Assembly: GCA_934047225.1 (NCBI GenBank)
Contig: OW203997.1
Location: 8,046,417 to 8,110,416, forward strand
Source of the DNA: Ypsolopha sequella
Lineage: Eukaryota > Arthropoda > Insecta > Lepidoptera > Ypsolophidae
DNA length: 64,000 nt
Reading direction: 5' to 3'
Each line of letters opens with the position of its first letter. Positions within the stretch are counted from its first letter, which is position 1. Below are positions 12,565-24,966 of the stretch, in pieces. A program made the translations under genes and the position numbers. The notes below the pieces were generated by a model. The model was not told where the DNA came from, ran no database searches, and was given only the letters and a program-made list of their open reading frames with translations.

Positions 12565-12830
12565 TTCGCTCAAACTCAAACTCAATTTATTGATAAATAA
12601 AATTATTTACACGTCAATAGTATATATTACTTAACATTAAAACATTTTACTTAAAATTAAAATATTTTTATGAATTACAATATTTTCTTATATTTAAGTA
12701 TTACAATTTTTGGTTTATTTTGTATTTGGTGAAGTGTAATATTCCTTAATACCATAGAACGCTTTTTTAAGTAGCTCGCGTGTAAAGTTCTTAAATGTCA
12801 CCTATTTTGTATTGCCTTATTTAACTTGAT
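12565..12830 (-). mobile_element. Probable LINE 3' tail
   Basis: On the minus strand it ends in a TTTGAGTTTGAG-type tail preceded by AT-rich sequence. No coding part remains, so the call rests on the tail only. Confidence 0.35.
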
Positions 12831-13506
12831 GTGTAAAGCTGCGTATCCACTAAATGCAGCCTCGGCTTTAGGCTGCTCACCCTAAGCACACCTGGACACT
12901 CAGTACAAACGTTCTTTAATTACCTACCACGAGGGTTGGCTTTATTTTAAGCAAATGTTTAAAAGTGTTTTAAACAGCGTTTAAAACACGGAGAAAAAAC
13001 ACACTTGCTTAATTTTTTTTTAATACAATTCGTTTTAAGCGTGTTTGAAACACACACATATAAAACTTTTTTTTTTATATTAAAATAACAGTTTTGTAGG
13101 CTCAAATAAATCCGTTTTAAAATCCGTACAATGATAGTAATTGAGAGAACATTTGTTTGAACCTTCACTCGTACATTACATCGCAAAACTCCCATGTATA
13201 TGATGTGTCCAACATCTTCTGGCTTCCCTTACCATTGTAGCAAGCACGATCAATAAAGGTTTATTTATCAAATGATAAGGGTTTTGTGCGTTTTATTTGA
13301 CTCGATGAATTTAAATATGAAAAGGTTTGGTTGTCCGTATTATTCCGTGCACTTACATATAAGGTTATAAATAAAACCTGTAATCGGCATACACATCGAA
13401 GGAAACGATATTGAAATAACGTGTATATAGAGCGGAAGGCGCGTGCCAAGGGGTGTGGTCAGGGGGGTCATGGCCCCCGCCAAAAAGCCTTAGCATGTTC
13501 CGAAAA
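12831..13506. other. No gene seen
   Basis: AT-rich intergenic DNA without a recognisable repeat or reading frame. Confidence 0.5.
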
Positions 13507-13850
13507 AATAGTAGTTTATGCTACGAGGGCGAAAAGGAATAAATTATTATTTATTGCTCTTACACCCGTGTATCATACTACGTTTTTCAATGCATAGTGT
13601 GAGGAAATAAAACAAATATAATCTTGTGAACTTTAAATTACGATTGGCTCAAAAGGACTGTATCCAGAACCGTTAAACAGTGTGCCGTAAAAAGTATAAC
13701 ATTTATGGTACACAGGAAAGGCTGCAGGTTAGCCAACCATTGCAAATAACAAATAAAAAAATTAAAATAATAAAGCCCTAGGGCAAAATAATCGACTTTC
13801 TGTTAAATGCATAAAAAGTGGGCCTTTACGAGCACTTGCATTGAAAATAT
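13507..13850 (+). mobile_element. Palindromic repeat family A, copy 2 (internal deletion)
   Basis: Same ends as 6168-6567, but most of the hairpin between AATAAATTA and TTTATTGC is lost, as expected when a hairpin is deleted. Confidence 0.7.
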
Positions 13851-13885
13851 ATTTTATTAAAATTTACTACGTTATTAATTCAAAG

Positions 13886-14232
13886 CAGCCTAGCTCAGGG
13901 GTAGAACGCTAGCCTCTCAATCTTGAGAACCAGGTTCGATCCCCGGTCGGGCATGCATCAATGAGCTTTTCGGAATTTATATGCATAGTATTTGTTCTTA
14001 CTTACCACTTGCTGAACGGTGAAGGAAAAAAATCGCAAGGAAACTTGCGTGCCGTAAAAAGCGTGTATTTGTGCCCGAAGTATGGCGATGGGGCTCACCA
14101 CCTATGAAGTTGGGACATATAATCGTAGGTGAAACGTGGGTGTACCGAGTGTGGACTGTGACTTGCGTTTCACAGTTCACACTCGGACGGAACACCCTTG
14201 ACACTGACAATATGTATAGGTATTTAAAATAT
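13886..14232 (+). mobile_element. tRNA-derived SINE, full copy
   Basis: The head carries a box A (TAGCTCAGGGGTAGAACGC) and a box B (GGTTCGATCCC). The body holds the ATGCATAGTATTTGTTCTTA and GGGCTCACCACC segments seen in the other copies. A non-autonomous retroelement probably transcribed by RNA polymerase III. Confidence 0.8.
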
Positions 14233-14920
14233 AACATATTTCCATGGTATAAATATTTCTATATAATGAGCGTTTTTCTCGTTATTTTTTTTCTTAGTTC
14301 TTAGCTTTCTTCCAGATGGCGCTATCCATATCACCATAGATACCATGTTTCGTAGCAATCAATTTCAAAGCATTTTTTCGTTTGTTTGGAATCTGTGCAA
14401 ATTTTGTTTTTGATTCTGTTGCTAAAGAATACGACAGTGCCATCTAGGAATCTTATTTAACATTAAATTTGACATAAGGAAAAAATGACTCTCCCCAGTT
14501 TTGAAAGCTGGGCACGCGCCTCATCACCGCGCATTGTAAAGTGCTGTTATTATGTATGACGATGGCTGCGTCCCCGAATAGCGCAAAATAGGAGAAAATA
14601 ATACCTTTCGGATTTTACGATTTTTAAATATTCCAGATTTGAAATATTCTATAGTTTCCTTATTAATCAAAATATAAACAAATTAAATCGGCCAAGCGGT
14701 TTTAAAGTTGATTAAGAATTTTTCGTCATGAAATTGAAAAGTTAAATTGTTTTCAATATTAATTTTGTCCGCAAGTTTTAGTACTACAAATGAAGTAACT
14801 GTATGTACTTACCAAGTGTTGTCCAGAATTTGACAATTCATAGCACATTTTCTTTATATTTTTCCGAAAATTTAGGCTTTGGAAGAATGATAAATATTGT
14901 AATTCGGGATAAAACTCAGT
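14233..14920. other. No gene seen
   Basis: AT-rich; a short piece near 14520-14600 resembles TTAAGG family 4. Confidence 0.4.
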
Positions 14921-15272
14921 TTTTAGGGTTCCGTAGTACCTAAAAGGTACAAAATTAACCTTTATGGTGAGATTCCGTTGTCCGTCCGTCCGTTCGTGTG
15001 TCACAGCATCATAACTTTAGCAGACTTGAAATTTGGCACAAAAATTTGCACAAAAAGTATAAATTATACTAAAAAAAAAAATTTGAAATTCTTCAATATA
15101 TTTCCAAAATAAAAGAGAAAAATAAAAAAAATTATCCTAAAAATACAACATGGATATCAAATTGTAGGTAATAAAAAGCTAAATGTAAAAAATATATAAC
15201 TTTTCTGTTCCCAAAACTGTCGAATTACGGAACCCTAGGTAAGCGAGTGTGACTCGCACTTGACCGGTTTTT
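14921..15272 (-). repeat. CGGCCAAGTGCGAG repeat, reverse copy
   Basis: Begins GGTTCCGTAGTACC, has TCCGTCCGTCCG, ends ACTCGCACTTGACCGG on the plus strand. AT-rich interior. Confidence 0.65.
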
Positions 15273-16477
15273 TAAGCACTAGGTTGCAAATGTTAAGCTT
15301 TATAAACATGAGCCCTGAAACCTAAGCTAGTTTGAGAACAAACTGTATTTAAAGTCTCAGCTAGTTTCTCCCCATTTGGCAACACAAAATATGTTTTGTA
15401 TGCCCTGAGCATACTTTGACAACTTTTTTAGAGGTTTTATTTTTCATACAACTTTGTTTAATGACTTAATCCTACTACTGTAACTCCTTAAAAGACCTAT
15501 AAAAAATGTTATAAATCCAGGCAAAATAATTTTTATTTAAAAGCTTGATACGTTTCTGTATGTATAAAGAGCTTCTAAAAATCACCCGTCTTCCATCTTC
15601 GCAAATTTTCGCATGTGTCAGAATTGCCTTCCTGCTCTGCTATTTTGGCGTTTATTTGTATTTAAAAGATTTTGTTTAAGAAGCTCGCATGTTCTGCCTC
15701 TGTCGGTTCAGCTTAACAACCTAATATCCAAACACAATATTCTACAAAATATTGGAGAAAACTCCAAAAAAATTCAGTTAAATGTTGTTCGGGGACCAAT
15801 GAAATATTTCAGTAATTTATTCAGTCACATTAGTGAACAAAAGTTCACTAATGCGTCTATCCATACTACGGGGCGTAATCGTAAACCATGCTGCGGCGTA
15901 GCCCGTATAATAATTGTAAAAATAATCCTCCTATTTTATCAGGAAAAAGACCGATAAATAGCTTTCATATCGCAGCGTGGAGACCACGGATTTAGAACAG
16001 TGGAGACAATACCACATGTTTATTTTATGATGACGATAATACATTAGGACAAAGATAAACGGCGCACAATATTCCAAACTTTGCGTCATTTACTGACGAC
16101 ATATCAACGCATATTTACCTATAGATATCGAAATATTTTTACTGTAAGGCATAAACAACACAGTAACGCGGAGTTAATATTTTGGCTAGTTAGAATAACT
16201 ATTTACTATTTATATTTAGCTGACTACCTTAATTTACCACATGTGTTATCCACTCTACTCTCTCAGCTATCTTTAGTACTATCAGATATAATACTGATGA
16301 CGGCCCCATTACCGAGGGTCGAAATATATCGAACAATAATTTTTTTCAATTGTTTTAATAATAATTAATAAACAAAAGAAATAAATAAAGCTTATAAAAG
16401 CAACATATAATAGATTTATTAACATAATACTATTTTGTAACTGTTTATATTAACTAATCTGTTTACAAACAGGTTTA
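15273..16477. other. No gene assigned
   Basis: An open frame at 15613-15957 (114 codons) shows no family signature and no splice context. Otherwise AT-rich DNA. Confidence 0.45.
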
Positions 16478-16822
16478 CCAACAGGTGGTAGATCTGATGC
16501 CGGGCTCAACTATAGAGGTACCACAATCTTACTTGGAGACCCCCTCGAAGTAATTCGGGGGAGAATAAGAGGACAGCTCAAAGGCAAAAAACCAGGAGGC
16601 TCACCATGCCTGGGACCGATGGATGGCGGTATATCTATCCCTGATAGCCGGGCCTTATATGGGACAGACTGGTGACGGCCAGTGGCTTCACTGGTGCGAG
16701 GGTTCCGGCACCGCGCTCACCAACACCACCAAGTAAGGGCATCTTCCAGGATGACCGCCGGGAGTAGCAAAGTCCTGGAAAGGCTTATGTCCAGCAGTGG
16801 ACGAACTGGGCTGATGGAAGGA
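16478..16822 (+). mobile_element. RTE-tailed short element, copy 2
   Basis: Head GATGCCGGGCTCAAC, middle AAAAAACCAGGAGG, tail GGAAAGGCTTATGTCCAGC then GTGGACGAACTGGGC. The tail matches the RTE-like LINE end at 20360-20400. Confidence 0.7.
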
Positions 16823-17039
16823 ATCTGTTTACCTGTGTAAACTACGCATAATTTTTCAACGGTCTCTGTCACTCCTAGCGGAAATAATAAAGAACGAAAT
16901 GGCTTACTTTGGGATGTAGGTGTAAGGAAAGATACGAAAAATTTTCGAGGACGGTTCGTTTCAAAATTTTTTAGGAAATTCAACACTGTAGAAGCGTATT
17001 TTCAAATATATTACATATGCATAGGTACGGTGTCCGACG

Positions 17040-17300
17040 TAGTGCACTTGCGAACTTCATTATCTACCATTTGGAAGTGTCAAGTGGACCGGGAGAATAG
17101 GTACAGCCACACCCCCGACACTCCGTACATTCCGGTCAATTTAATTACTTACAGATTACACGCGCGTAATTAGCTTGTCCATACACGCTTGTGCACACAC
17201 ACACGCGCAGCGAACAAACGATACTGAGCCTAACTGTGTACTGCATGCACACGATCGTGCATCTGATTTACGGGCGACAATAAACCCGCAGGAGTTGAGT
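17040..17300 (+). repeat. Older repeat; uninterrupted copy of the one at 31607-32240
   Basis: Shares CCCCGACACTCCGTACATTC, GCGTAATTAGCTTGTCC and GCACACGATCGTGCA with the reverse-oriented copy, which is split by a LINE-end insertion. Confidence 0.7.
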
Positions 17301-18104
17301 GTCACTTCTTTACGAGGTATTAGTTTATATTTTTATGTGCTCTGTGGTATAGCCAAAGAATATAAAGTGGTATGGTTATCTTACTCTGTATCATCATTCG
17401 TCCGTTACCGTCAATGCTAACACATCTCTAGACATCCTGCTTGCTTTCTGGGCGAGCACCTTCATCCTAGGTGTCACTTGCACCCCTAGTATACCAACTC
17501 ACTTGTACGCACGGGCCCGGGCACGCACACATTCACATCATAGTAAGCCAATTTCCATAGTATGTCCACTCACACACTCAAACCGCCGCCATTGCTATGC
17601 TTCAGTAGTTACTTAGCTGCGACTCCTCCGACTTCTTTTTACGTTCGTGTTTCCATAATGGTACGAAAAAATATACAAAAAGATCCTATATGGCCCGAGG
17701 ACATTTTTCAAAATATTTGTTTACTTGAAATTTGTTTCTAATCTCTTCTAGATAGAATCTTTTTGCAGAAATCGTTTAGCTGTAGTAACTCCGTACTAGA
17801 AATAAAAGCGTTTGTCGATTAGTTATTTGGATAACAAGTCTAATGTAATAAATGCAAGGCCGACATCGTTATGGTGTGATGTTTCCTAACAAGGCGACGG
17901 CGCGGCGGACGCTCCGCAGGGAGTCTTATTAGCGCACAGTGTTACTTATGTAAAAACTATTATCTTAAAATGAAAATACGACTAGTTTCTTATGAAATTA
18001 AAACTTTATATCTACATACTTAAGAACCCTGCGTAGCAAGCCTAGTTCATACAAACGTAATACCAAAACCATTTGTAAATCATAGATACTTATTCTTATG
18101 AGCG
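17301..18104. other. No gene seen
   Basis: Mixed-composition intergenic DNA. I recognise neither coding exons nor repeats. Confidence 0.45.
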
Positions 18105-18216
18105 GTACCTGTCGCAGTCGGATTGAGAAATACCCGCCTTTTTCTAATTAATGGGAACAGAACTCTTAAATTTTAAATTCCATCAATAGTTATTCAACAA
18201 AACCTTATTACCTATA

Positions 18217-19384
18217 CAGGGTGGAAAAATTTAAGGGCCCTGGAGGGGAACTACCTTAAATCCTTTAGTTAGCTCATTTTACTGAAAGGAAACATTCCTT
18301 TATTTTTTAAAAGAAACAAAACTGCATTCAAAGATATTCTGAAATTCGCTTGTCTCACCCGGGAATCGAACCAACTAAAAATTAAAAAAAAAAACCTCTC
18401 TATTTTATCATACGAATCGGTAGGATTATTGTTCAGAATAAAATTTGTCTAATAAACATTTGGTCTTACACTCATCTGTTGTACGAGATACTCATGAAAT
18501 TAAATATTTATTACAAGTTCTTTGTTAACAATACCTAGTACTGTTCACTTGTAACAAGTAAATGACACGTTATAATTTTCTTATCTCTCTTACATCCAAA
18601 GACATCGTATGAAGTACAAGCTTGCTAATGTTATTTATCTTAAGTACCTTGTTGAATACTTCAATAAGAAAATCGTTAAATGGTAATAATAAATGTATGC
18701 AGAGCACAATTACTTCTTGCACTAGGCGTACTGACGAAAAGTTTAAAAAAGGAACGTTTTTTTTTTGCAACGCGGAGCAACAAATTTGAAGTTCGAACCA
18801 TAACTTTCAACATTTTTAAAATCGATAAAAGTATTCGTTCGAAATTCAAATTTTGTTTTTTTTTGCTTTCATTCTGTGCTGTCATTGTGTAATAATGGCG
18901 TATAATTATTACTTTACAAGTGAACAGACTTGGCTATGGCCTTATATTTAATTGGACATGAAAAAAATGAAATAAAATAAGACTTGGCTGTACGGGCTAC
19001 TGCCCTTTGCCTATTCCAAGACGGAATGAAAAATGAGAAAAAAAAAATACAAGTGAACAGTACTAGGTTTCGTTATAAAGAACTTGTAATAAATATTCAA
19101 TTTCATGGGTATCTCGTACAACAGATGAGTGTTAGACTTTAGTTTAGTAGACAAATTTTATCCTGAACAATAATCCTACCGATTCGTATAATAAAATAGC
19201 GAGGGTTTATTTTTTAAATTTTTTGTTGGTTCAGTTCCAGGGTGAGACAAGCAAATTTTAGAAGATCTTTGAATGCAGTTTTGTTTCTTTTAAAAAATAA
19301 AGGAATGTTTCGTTTCAGTAAAATGAGCTAACTAAAGGATTTAAGGTAGTTCCCCTCCAGGGCCCTTTCATTTTTTCCACCCTG
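18217..19384. mobile_element. Large fold-back element with ~345-bp inverted arms
   Basis: Ends CAGGGTGGAAAAA and its complement, flanked by TATA on both sides (18213-18216, 19385-19388). The arms (about 18217-18560 and 19040-19384) are mostly identical and both hold GGGCCCTGGAGGGGAAC. The roughly 480-bp centre is AT-rich with no credible transposase. Confidence 0.85.
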
Positions 19385-19499
19385 TATATTGCTATCGCAA
19401 AGTTTCCATTGGTTTCTGTAAATTAGAATTTCAGAATTTTTTCTAATCAAAATTTTTAAAATTCTAATTTACGGAAACCAATGGAAACTTTGGAATGAT

Positions 19500-19858
19500 C
19501 TTCCGCAAACCCTCAGAAATCTTCCTTCTGTGTTCTCTTTTAGATTTAACCTGAAAAATTATTACCTTTCATCTCTCTGACTAGACTGACTATGCTACTT
19601 TATTTGTTGTATGTATTTACGTATTTGTGTATGTATTAGTATGTAGTGTATTATATTAAAATATTAGGCTTGAAGATTATTTTTCTTTTTGCACAAATAT
19701 GATAAATTCACTTGTAAATTTTTTTCTTTCTCCACACCTGTCGGTTGACTGGAAGAAATTTCTTTAAGGAATAAGTCGGCCCTTGCCTTTTGTTATTCTG
19801 TATTCTGTGTTTTATTTTAATTTTTCTGTGAAATAAAGTGTTAATTCATTCATTCATT
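19500..19858 (+). mobile_element. LINE 3' end with (ATTC)n tail
   Basis: Short coding remnant, AT-rich 3' UTR, AATAAA followed by TTCATTCATTCATTC. It sits in the right arm of the palindromic repeat between ACTTTG and TTGCGA, consistent with a short target duplication. Confidence 0.65.
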
Positions 19859-20013
19859 CTTTGCGAAAGCAATACACACAGTACATAGGTAATAAACTTT
19901 GTTAAAGTTTGAATTTTGAATTTAAATGTCCTGTTTCGATTAATAAGAAAAAGGCGGTTTTTCACAATCCGGCTGCGATACCGCTCTTAAGGTAGTGTGT
20001 ATTTATCCCAATT

Positions 20014-20184
20014 GCATTACAGAATATCTAGGTTCCCAAATATATACCTCTATTTTGAAAGGACACTATTTACAGACTACATATAAGCAACCTAAAATTT
20101 CCATAGAAAGCTCATTTTTCTTACATTTCATGTTTAAATCAGTGTTCTTATTATATATTTGGGAACCAAAATATTCTGTAATGC
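20014..20184. mobile_element. 171-bp fold-back
   Basis: Inverted ends GCATTACAGAATAT...GGTTCCCAAATATA and TATATTTGGGAACC...ATATTCTGTAATGC, about 30 bp each. Confidence 0.8.
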
Positions 20185-20189
20185 CATAT

Positions 20190-20405
20190 TTGTCGCCGAA
20201 GTGATGACCGTTGGGGCCGTAAGGCATTGGAATGGAGACCACGTACAGCAAAGCGTAGCGTAGGCCGCCCTCGTGCCCGCTGGACTGACGATCTGAAGGA
20301 CGTTGCGGGTGGCGGCTGGATGAGGATGACTGAGGACCGCCAAGAGTGACGTAACATGGGGGAGGCCTATGTCCAGCAGTGGACGAATACGGGCTGATGG
20401 ATGGA
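20190..20405 (+). mobile_element. 3' end of an RTE-like LINE
   Basis: Decayed reading frame with GRPRARWTDDLKDVAGG and MTEDRQE, followed by GGCCTATGTCCAGCAGTGG. The RWxDDL...W...DRxxW pattern is the usual end of RTE-type ORFs in Lepidoptera. Confidence 0.7.
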
Positions 20406-20432
20406 ATGCAATCGGAATTAATACACACCATT

Positions 20433-20675
20433 GGCGTGCATTGAACTTTTTTTCCGGAAAAGCAATCAGAAGGACATGTTTGACAATAAAAAAAATATGA
20501 AAAAAAATTAAATAACACTTTGAAAAAAAAAATTGTATGACTCACTGCCTACCATAGAGTGAATATTTTCATACAAACTTTTTTTTTCAAAGTGTTATTT
20601 AAATTTTTTCATATTTTTTTTATTGTCAAACTTGACCTTCTGGTTGCTTTTCCGGAAAAAAGTTCAATGCACGCC
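20433..20675. mobile_element. Hairpin with ~110-bp arms
   Basis: GGCGTGCATTGAAC...TTCCGGAAAAGCAATC is mirrored by the complement ending at 20675. The loop is about 20 bp. A few mismatches and indels lie in homopolymer runs. Confidence 0.85.
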
Positions 20676-20679
20676 ACTG

Positions 20680-20718
20680 ATATTATTAAGGTAGTGATAC
20701 ACACTACCTTAATAATAT
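20680..20718. repeat. Perfect 17-bp inverted repeat
   Basis: ATATTATTAAGGTAGTG, 5-nt spacer, then its exact complement. It directly follows the larger hairpin. Confidence 0.85.
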
Positions 20719-20867
20719 GATTTACAAATGGAAAAGAGGAGCAAAATGCACTATAGCTATGTTCATTTTATAAACAAAATATTTCGCCCGTAAATACACC
20801 ATTACGTCCCCTTGAGAAACGAATACTTGTCTGCTTAGTAAACTTATTTTCAGAACTATATGAAGAA

Positions 20868-21580
20868 ATGCGCTAATGAGTTTTTTAGAATTGATGTGCA
20901 TAGTATTTGTATTACCTAATATTATAGACCAAGTAATACTTGTACTTGTATTACTTACTTAGTGTATGCTAATATTTACCACTTACTGAACGGTGAATGA
21001 TAGGATGCATGCCCTAAAAAGCGTGTTATTTGTGCCCGAAGGCGATAGGGCTCACCACCCATCAGCTAATAAATAAAATGAAATATTTTTATTCATAACA
21101 GGTGGTAGAGCTGATGCCGGGCTCGACTGTGGAGGTACCACCATCTTACTTGGAGATTCCCTCAAAATAATTCGGGAGAGAGTAAGAGGACAGATCACAG
21201 GCAAAAAACCAGGAGGCTCACCATGCCTGGGGCCGATGGATGGCCGTATATCCATCCCTAATAGCCAGCCTTATATGGAACAGGGAGGGTTCCAGCACCG
21301 CGCTCACCAACCCGCCTGCCCAGCGTGTGTGAGTATGGGCAATCCTTCCAGGATGACCGCCGGGCGTGGCAAAGTCCTGGAAAGGCTTATGTCCAGCAGT
21401 TGACGAACTAGGCTGATGGATAGATGGATGAATTTTTATTTCGAATAACAAAGATTCATATTTACAATAATAATAATAATCGTTGTTGAAACACGGGAGT
21501 ACCGAGTGTTGACTGTGACTTGCATTTCACAGTTCACCCTCGGGAACACCTGTGACACCTCCTCGGGGATTGTGACGACA
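20868..21580 (+). mobile_element. tRNA-derived SINE split by an insertion
   Basis: The 5' body is 20868-21062 (GTGCCCGAAGGCGATAGGGC) and the 3' part 21488-21580 (GAGTGTTGACTGTGACTTG). The gap holds an RTE-tailed element. Confidence 0.65.
21085..21432 (+). mobile_element. RTE-tailed short element, copy 3 (inside SINE)
   Basis: Same head, CAGGAGGCTCACCATGCCTG middle and GTCCAGCAGTTGACGAAC tail as the other copies. Flanked by AT-rich tails. Confidence 0.7.
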
Positions 21581-22462
21581 TAAATATTTATTTATATATA
21601 TTTTATCATACATATCGGAAGTATTGTTTTGTAAAATTAAGTATCATAAAAATAATTATACTGAAGGGTGAATGGCTTTGCGTCGCCTCGCTAAATGAAT
21701 TAATTTTTTTATTACTTTATTACTAACTGACCTTAAAAAACTTAAATTAAATCTAGCTAGTCATTTAATGTTTCCGCAGAGATAGATAGTTCCTGCACCG
21801 ACCGTCAAAAGGACAATAGAAGGGAAGGGATTTTTTTTTTTTTTGAGTTGATCTTTTTTGCTGTCGGCCTTTTGGCCTTTTCAGCTTTACCTTGAAGAGG
21901 GGGACAGAGAGTACCCAACCTCTGTAAAAGTTTATTTATTTGTTTTTGTTTTTAGAGGTCCTTTAAAAGTCTATTTAAAGAGTCTGAAAGAGTCTTATTT
22001 AAAAGTGTGCCCCGAGGGGGGGTGTGGACGAAGGGAAGGGAAAGAGAGGAGATACTGGAAGACTCAAACTGTAACTGCACTGATGACCATTATCACGTTA
22101 CACTCAAATAATAAGGCCCTTAATTATTTCTTTCAAAGGTATTTATTTTCATTTTAACATTTCAGTTTCATTCAGAAATTAAAACATTTTCAGTACTTAC
22201 ATTAAACTTTCAGGCTTGTAATCTGTTGTTAGTTTTGAACGTCAATGGTATTCAAACTATACCTACTGCAAAGTATTATTTTTTTACAAAATAAAACGTT
22301 CAATACGTTCGGCGAAAAAAAAACTACGTTACAGGCTACATACACATTTAATGTGCGTATATTTGTATGGACAATAACTTCGGTATACTATTATGGCAGC
22401 TCTGGGTGCTATACACTGTTTACGTCCATGCGAACAATGCTCACTAGCTCGTCGCTTGCGTA
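21581..22462. other. No gene seen
   Basis: AT-rich DNA with a T-run near 21831. An open frame at 21858-22157 has no family signature. Confidence 0.45.
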
Positions 22463-22889
22463 CAGGATTGGATTTAGACTATTTTAGACCCTCGGAAAAT
22501 TATTGTCTATGGGAATTTAAAAAATTACTAGTTGGCTAAAATTATACTACGTTTTGTTTTTCGTCGGTTTTTAAAATAAAATAGCGTATTTGTTAGCGAA
22601 ATTTTTTAAAAATTTACTAAGATTATTCATAATTTTATAAAATAGCCTATTTGCAAATGAAATTTTTAAAAAAATTACTAAGAATATTCATAACGCACAA
22701 AAATTCCCTATATTGTAGGGAAAATATTAAAAAGCAAAACGTCTCAAGCTCAACCAATAAAACAAGCCGGTCGGCCTGAAGATAAAATTATGGTATTTTT
22801 ACGTAGTATAGTTCCATTACGATACTACATACTACATGTCATGAAAATATGGTACAAATAGTATAGTTATACTACGAAATCCAACCCTG
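22463..22889. mobile_element. Non-autonomous hAT element, 8-bp target duplication
   Basis: Ends CAGGATTGGATTTAG and AAATCCAACCCTG, flanked by CTTGCGTA on both sides (22455-22462, 22890-22897). 427 bp, AT-rich, no transposase. Confidence 0.88.
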
Positions 22890-22897
22890 CTTGCGTA

Positions 22898-24966
22898 GGT
22901 CAACCCCGCGTCCCCTTTCTCCCTCCTGCAACGCCTTACGTGAATCAAGCAGCATTGCTGCAGCGCCCGTTGCAGTGTTTAATCGCGCGCGATGTAACTT
23001 ATTTGAATCACAAGTGCGAGGAGGATGACACGTTGTTTTTGCGATTAAGGGCCCGTTATCCCTGACATTGAGCACCTCATTTTGCATCAAGTAGAACTGA
23101 ACTCTATGATCTTTTATTATAGTTTAAAATAGCGCGCACTGAGCCGTGACTGTTACGACATCCGAAACATCGCGCGCTCTTGAAAAACACGTTTTGCACT
23201 CAAAAAACGTTTTTACGGTGAAATTTTCAGAAAACTATCCGCAAAATTACTTACTAAATGACATTTTCCTTTATTTCCCGTAATTTTCCTACGATTTAAT
23301 AATGTAAATTTTATATAAAACGAAAAAAACATGAAAAATCGACCCAGTTTCGGATTTTTTTTCGATCGAGCAAAGTATAACGTATCGCGTTTTTAACCGC
23401 AAAAATATCTGCAGAAAGGATGTATCAAAGATATGTATTTTTTTCAGACACAAAATATCACAATTTCATGGTTTAAAATGAATCAGAATAGAGACAAAAT
23501 TGGGGTCCCCCTTAAACAGTACCTACGTCACGCTCCTTGCACTTATGATTCAACTAGTAGCATAGCGCGATTAAACACTATACTACAGGCCCTGGTACAT
23601 AAAGTTTACGCTACTAATCCCGATCATTAGTTACAATCGATCAAAATATATTTTCTTCTGGCAACCGCTTAAGGACCAAAATCGTTTGCCTTATTTTGAA
23701 TAGCGTTTATATGAAATACTTTTTTCAGTACTTATTTAGTTTAGGGTACGAAACCTAAATCTTGATGATACAGAGTTAAAGAGGATCCTCTAGGGTAAGC
23801 ATGGATTGTTATGTGGGTAATACCCAGCTAGTAATAATATTGTCTTCTGATATTAGGCCTTGGGCATGAGATCTTATTCCTAATTTACCTACACACGTAA
23901 GTATTCTAAGAAGGAAGACTATCCTACACTAGTCTAGACTTTAGATGATTTCAAATTTTTACACCAACTTTACCTTACTTACTTTGTGCTTACCCTAGAG
24001 TCTAGGGCAAAGACAGACTCTTGAATAAAAAGAAAATAAATTTGTAATAGTTAAAAATTCATTCTTACAATACCTTGAGCCAATACTGAAAAATAAACAA
24101 AAAAAAAAAAATACAGAAAATATATGAGCGGAAGCTCATTTGAAAAATATTGAGACATATCATAGCTTCAAAGATTTAATTAGATCACAGACGATATTCT
24201 AATCTGTTACTATACAAACAGCGGCTATTCTCGCTTACACGGTTAGAGTTCTATTGGTATGCAACTTTGTCACAGTTCCATATTCTAGATAATTTTCAAT
24301 CTTAAAAACATAATAACACTTTTGGTTTTTACATAAAGCTATAACAACATTAATTAACATCACCCCGTAACCTTCTGAACAAATACATACTAATATTTGT
24401 ATTTTTTTTTTTTGTAATTTTTGTCTTATAAACAAAAATACTTAGTTATAGTTAGATATTCAAGATACAGTTCAATATAGTAATGTTACCATAATAAAAT
24501 ACAAATAATCGCAAAAACTAATATGATTTTAATACAATTAAATCGCATTTCATATTTATCACACAATACCATTTCACTACCTAAAGTTGTATTCTTACAT
24601 TACACACATTCTTACATTACATACATTCTTACAGTACAACTTACAAACTAAATTATGCAATTCATAGACACAAAAATACAATATTGACAAAAATATATTA
24701 TTATACATCATCTATCTGCGTTTATATACAATCATGTTGGCAAGGTTTAGAGCCCTTATTTTTCTTGTTTTAGTTTTATTTCAACAAAATACTATATTTA
24801 TTGTAAACCGCGATGAGATAATAAAATTGACTGCGTTCCATTAGTCATTCATTACTATTCAACCCTAAACATTTAGTTAGCGTAATGAAATATAAGTACA
24901 TATGTACAAGATTGACATTTTCAAATGGCACACAAGTCTTCTAACGGGGATCCACAGGCAAAGCTA
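22898..24966. other. No gene assigned
   Basis: A GC-richer stretch at 22900-23060, then strongly AT-rich DNA. I could not connect any exons. Confidence 0.45.

Larger units (their letters stand above)
18105..19995. repeat. Palindromic host repeat carrying two later insertions
   Basis: The left arm is 18105-18216 plus 19385-19445, the right arm 19446-19499 plus 19859-19995. The arms mirror each other (TTTCCATTGGTTTCTGTAA against TTACGGAAACCAATGGAAA; CCGCCTTTTT against AAAGGCGG). It is interrupted by the element at 18217-19384 and a LINE end at 19500-19858. Confidence 0.7.

Noticed and set aside
13886..13960. tRNA gene
   Set aside because: Box A and box B are present, but the sequence continues into a body shared with several other copies and lacks a convincing acceptor stem; it is a SINE head.
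15613..15957. 114-codon plus-strand gene
   Set aside because: No family signature, biased composition and no splice or promoter context.
22872..23090. Minus-strand 72-codon frame
   Set aside because: Spans a hAT border and GC-richer DNA; no domain and it crosses a target duplication.
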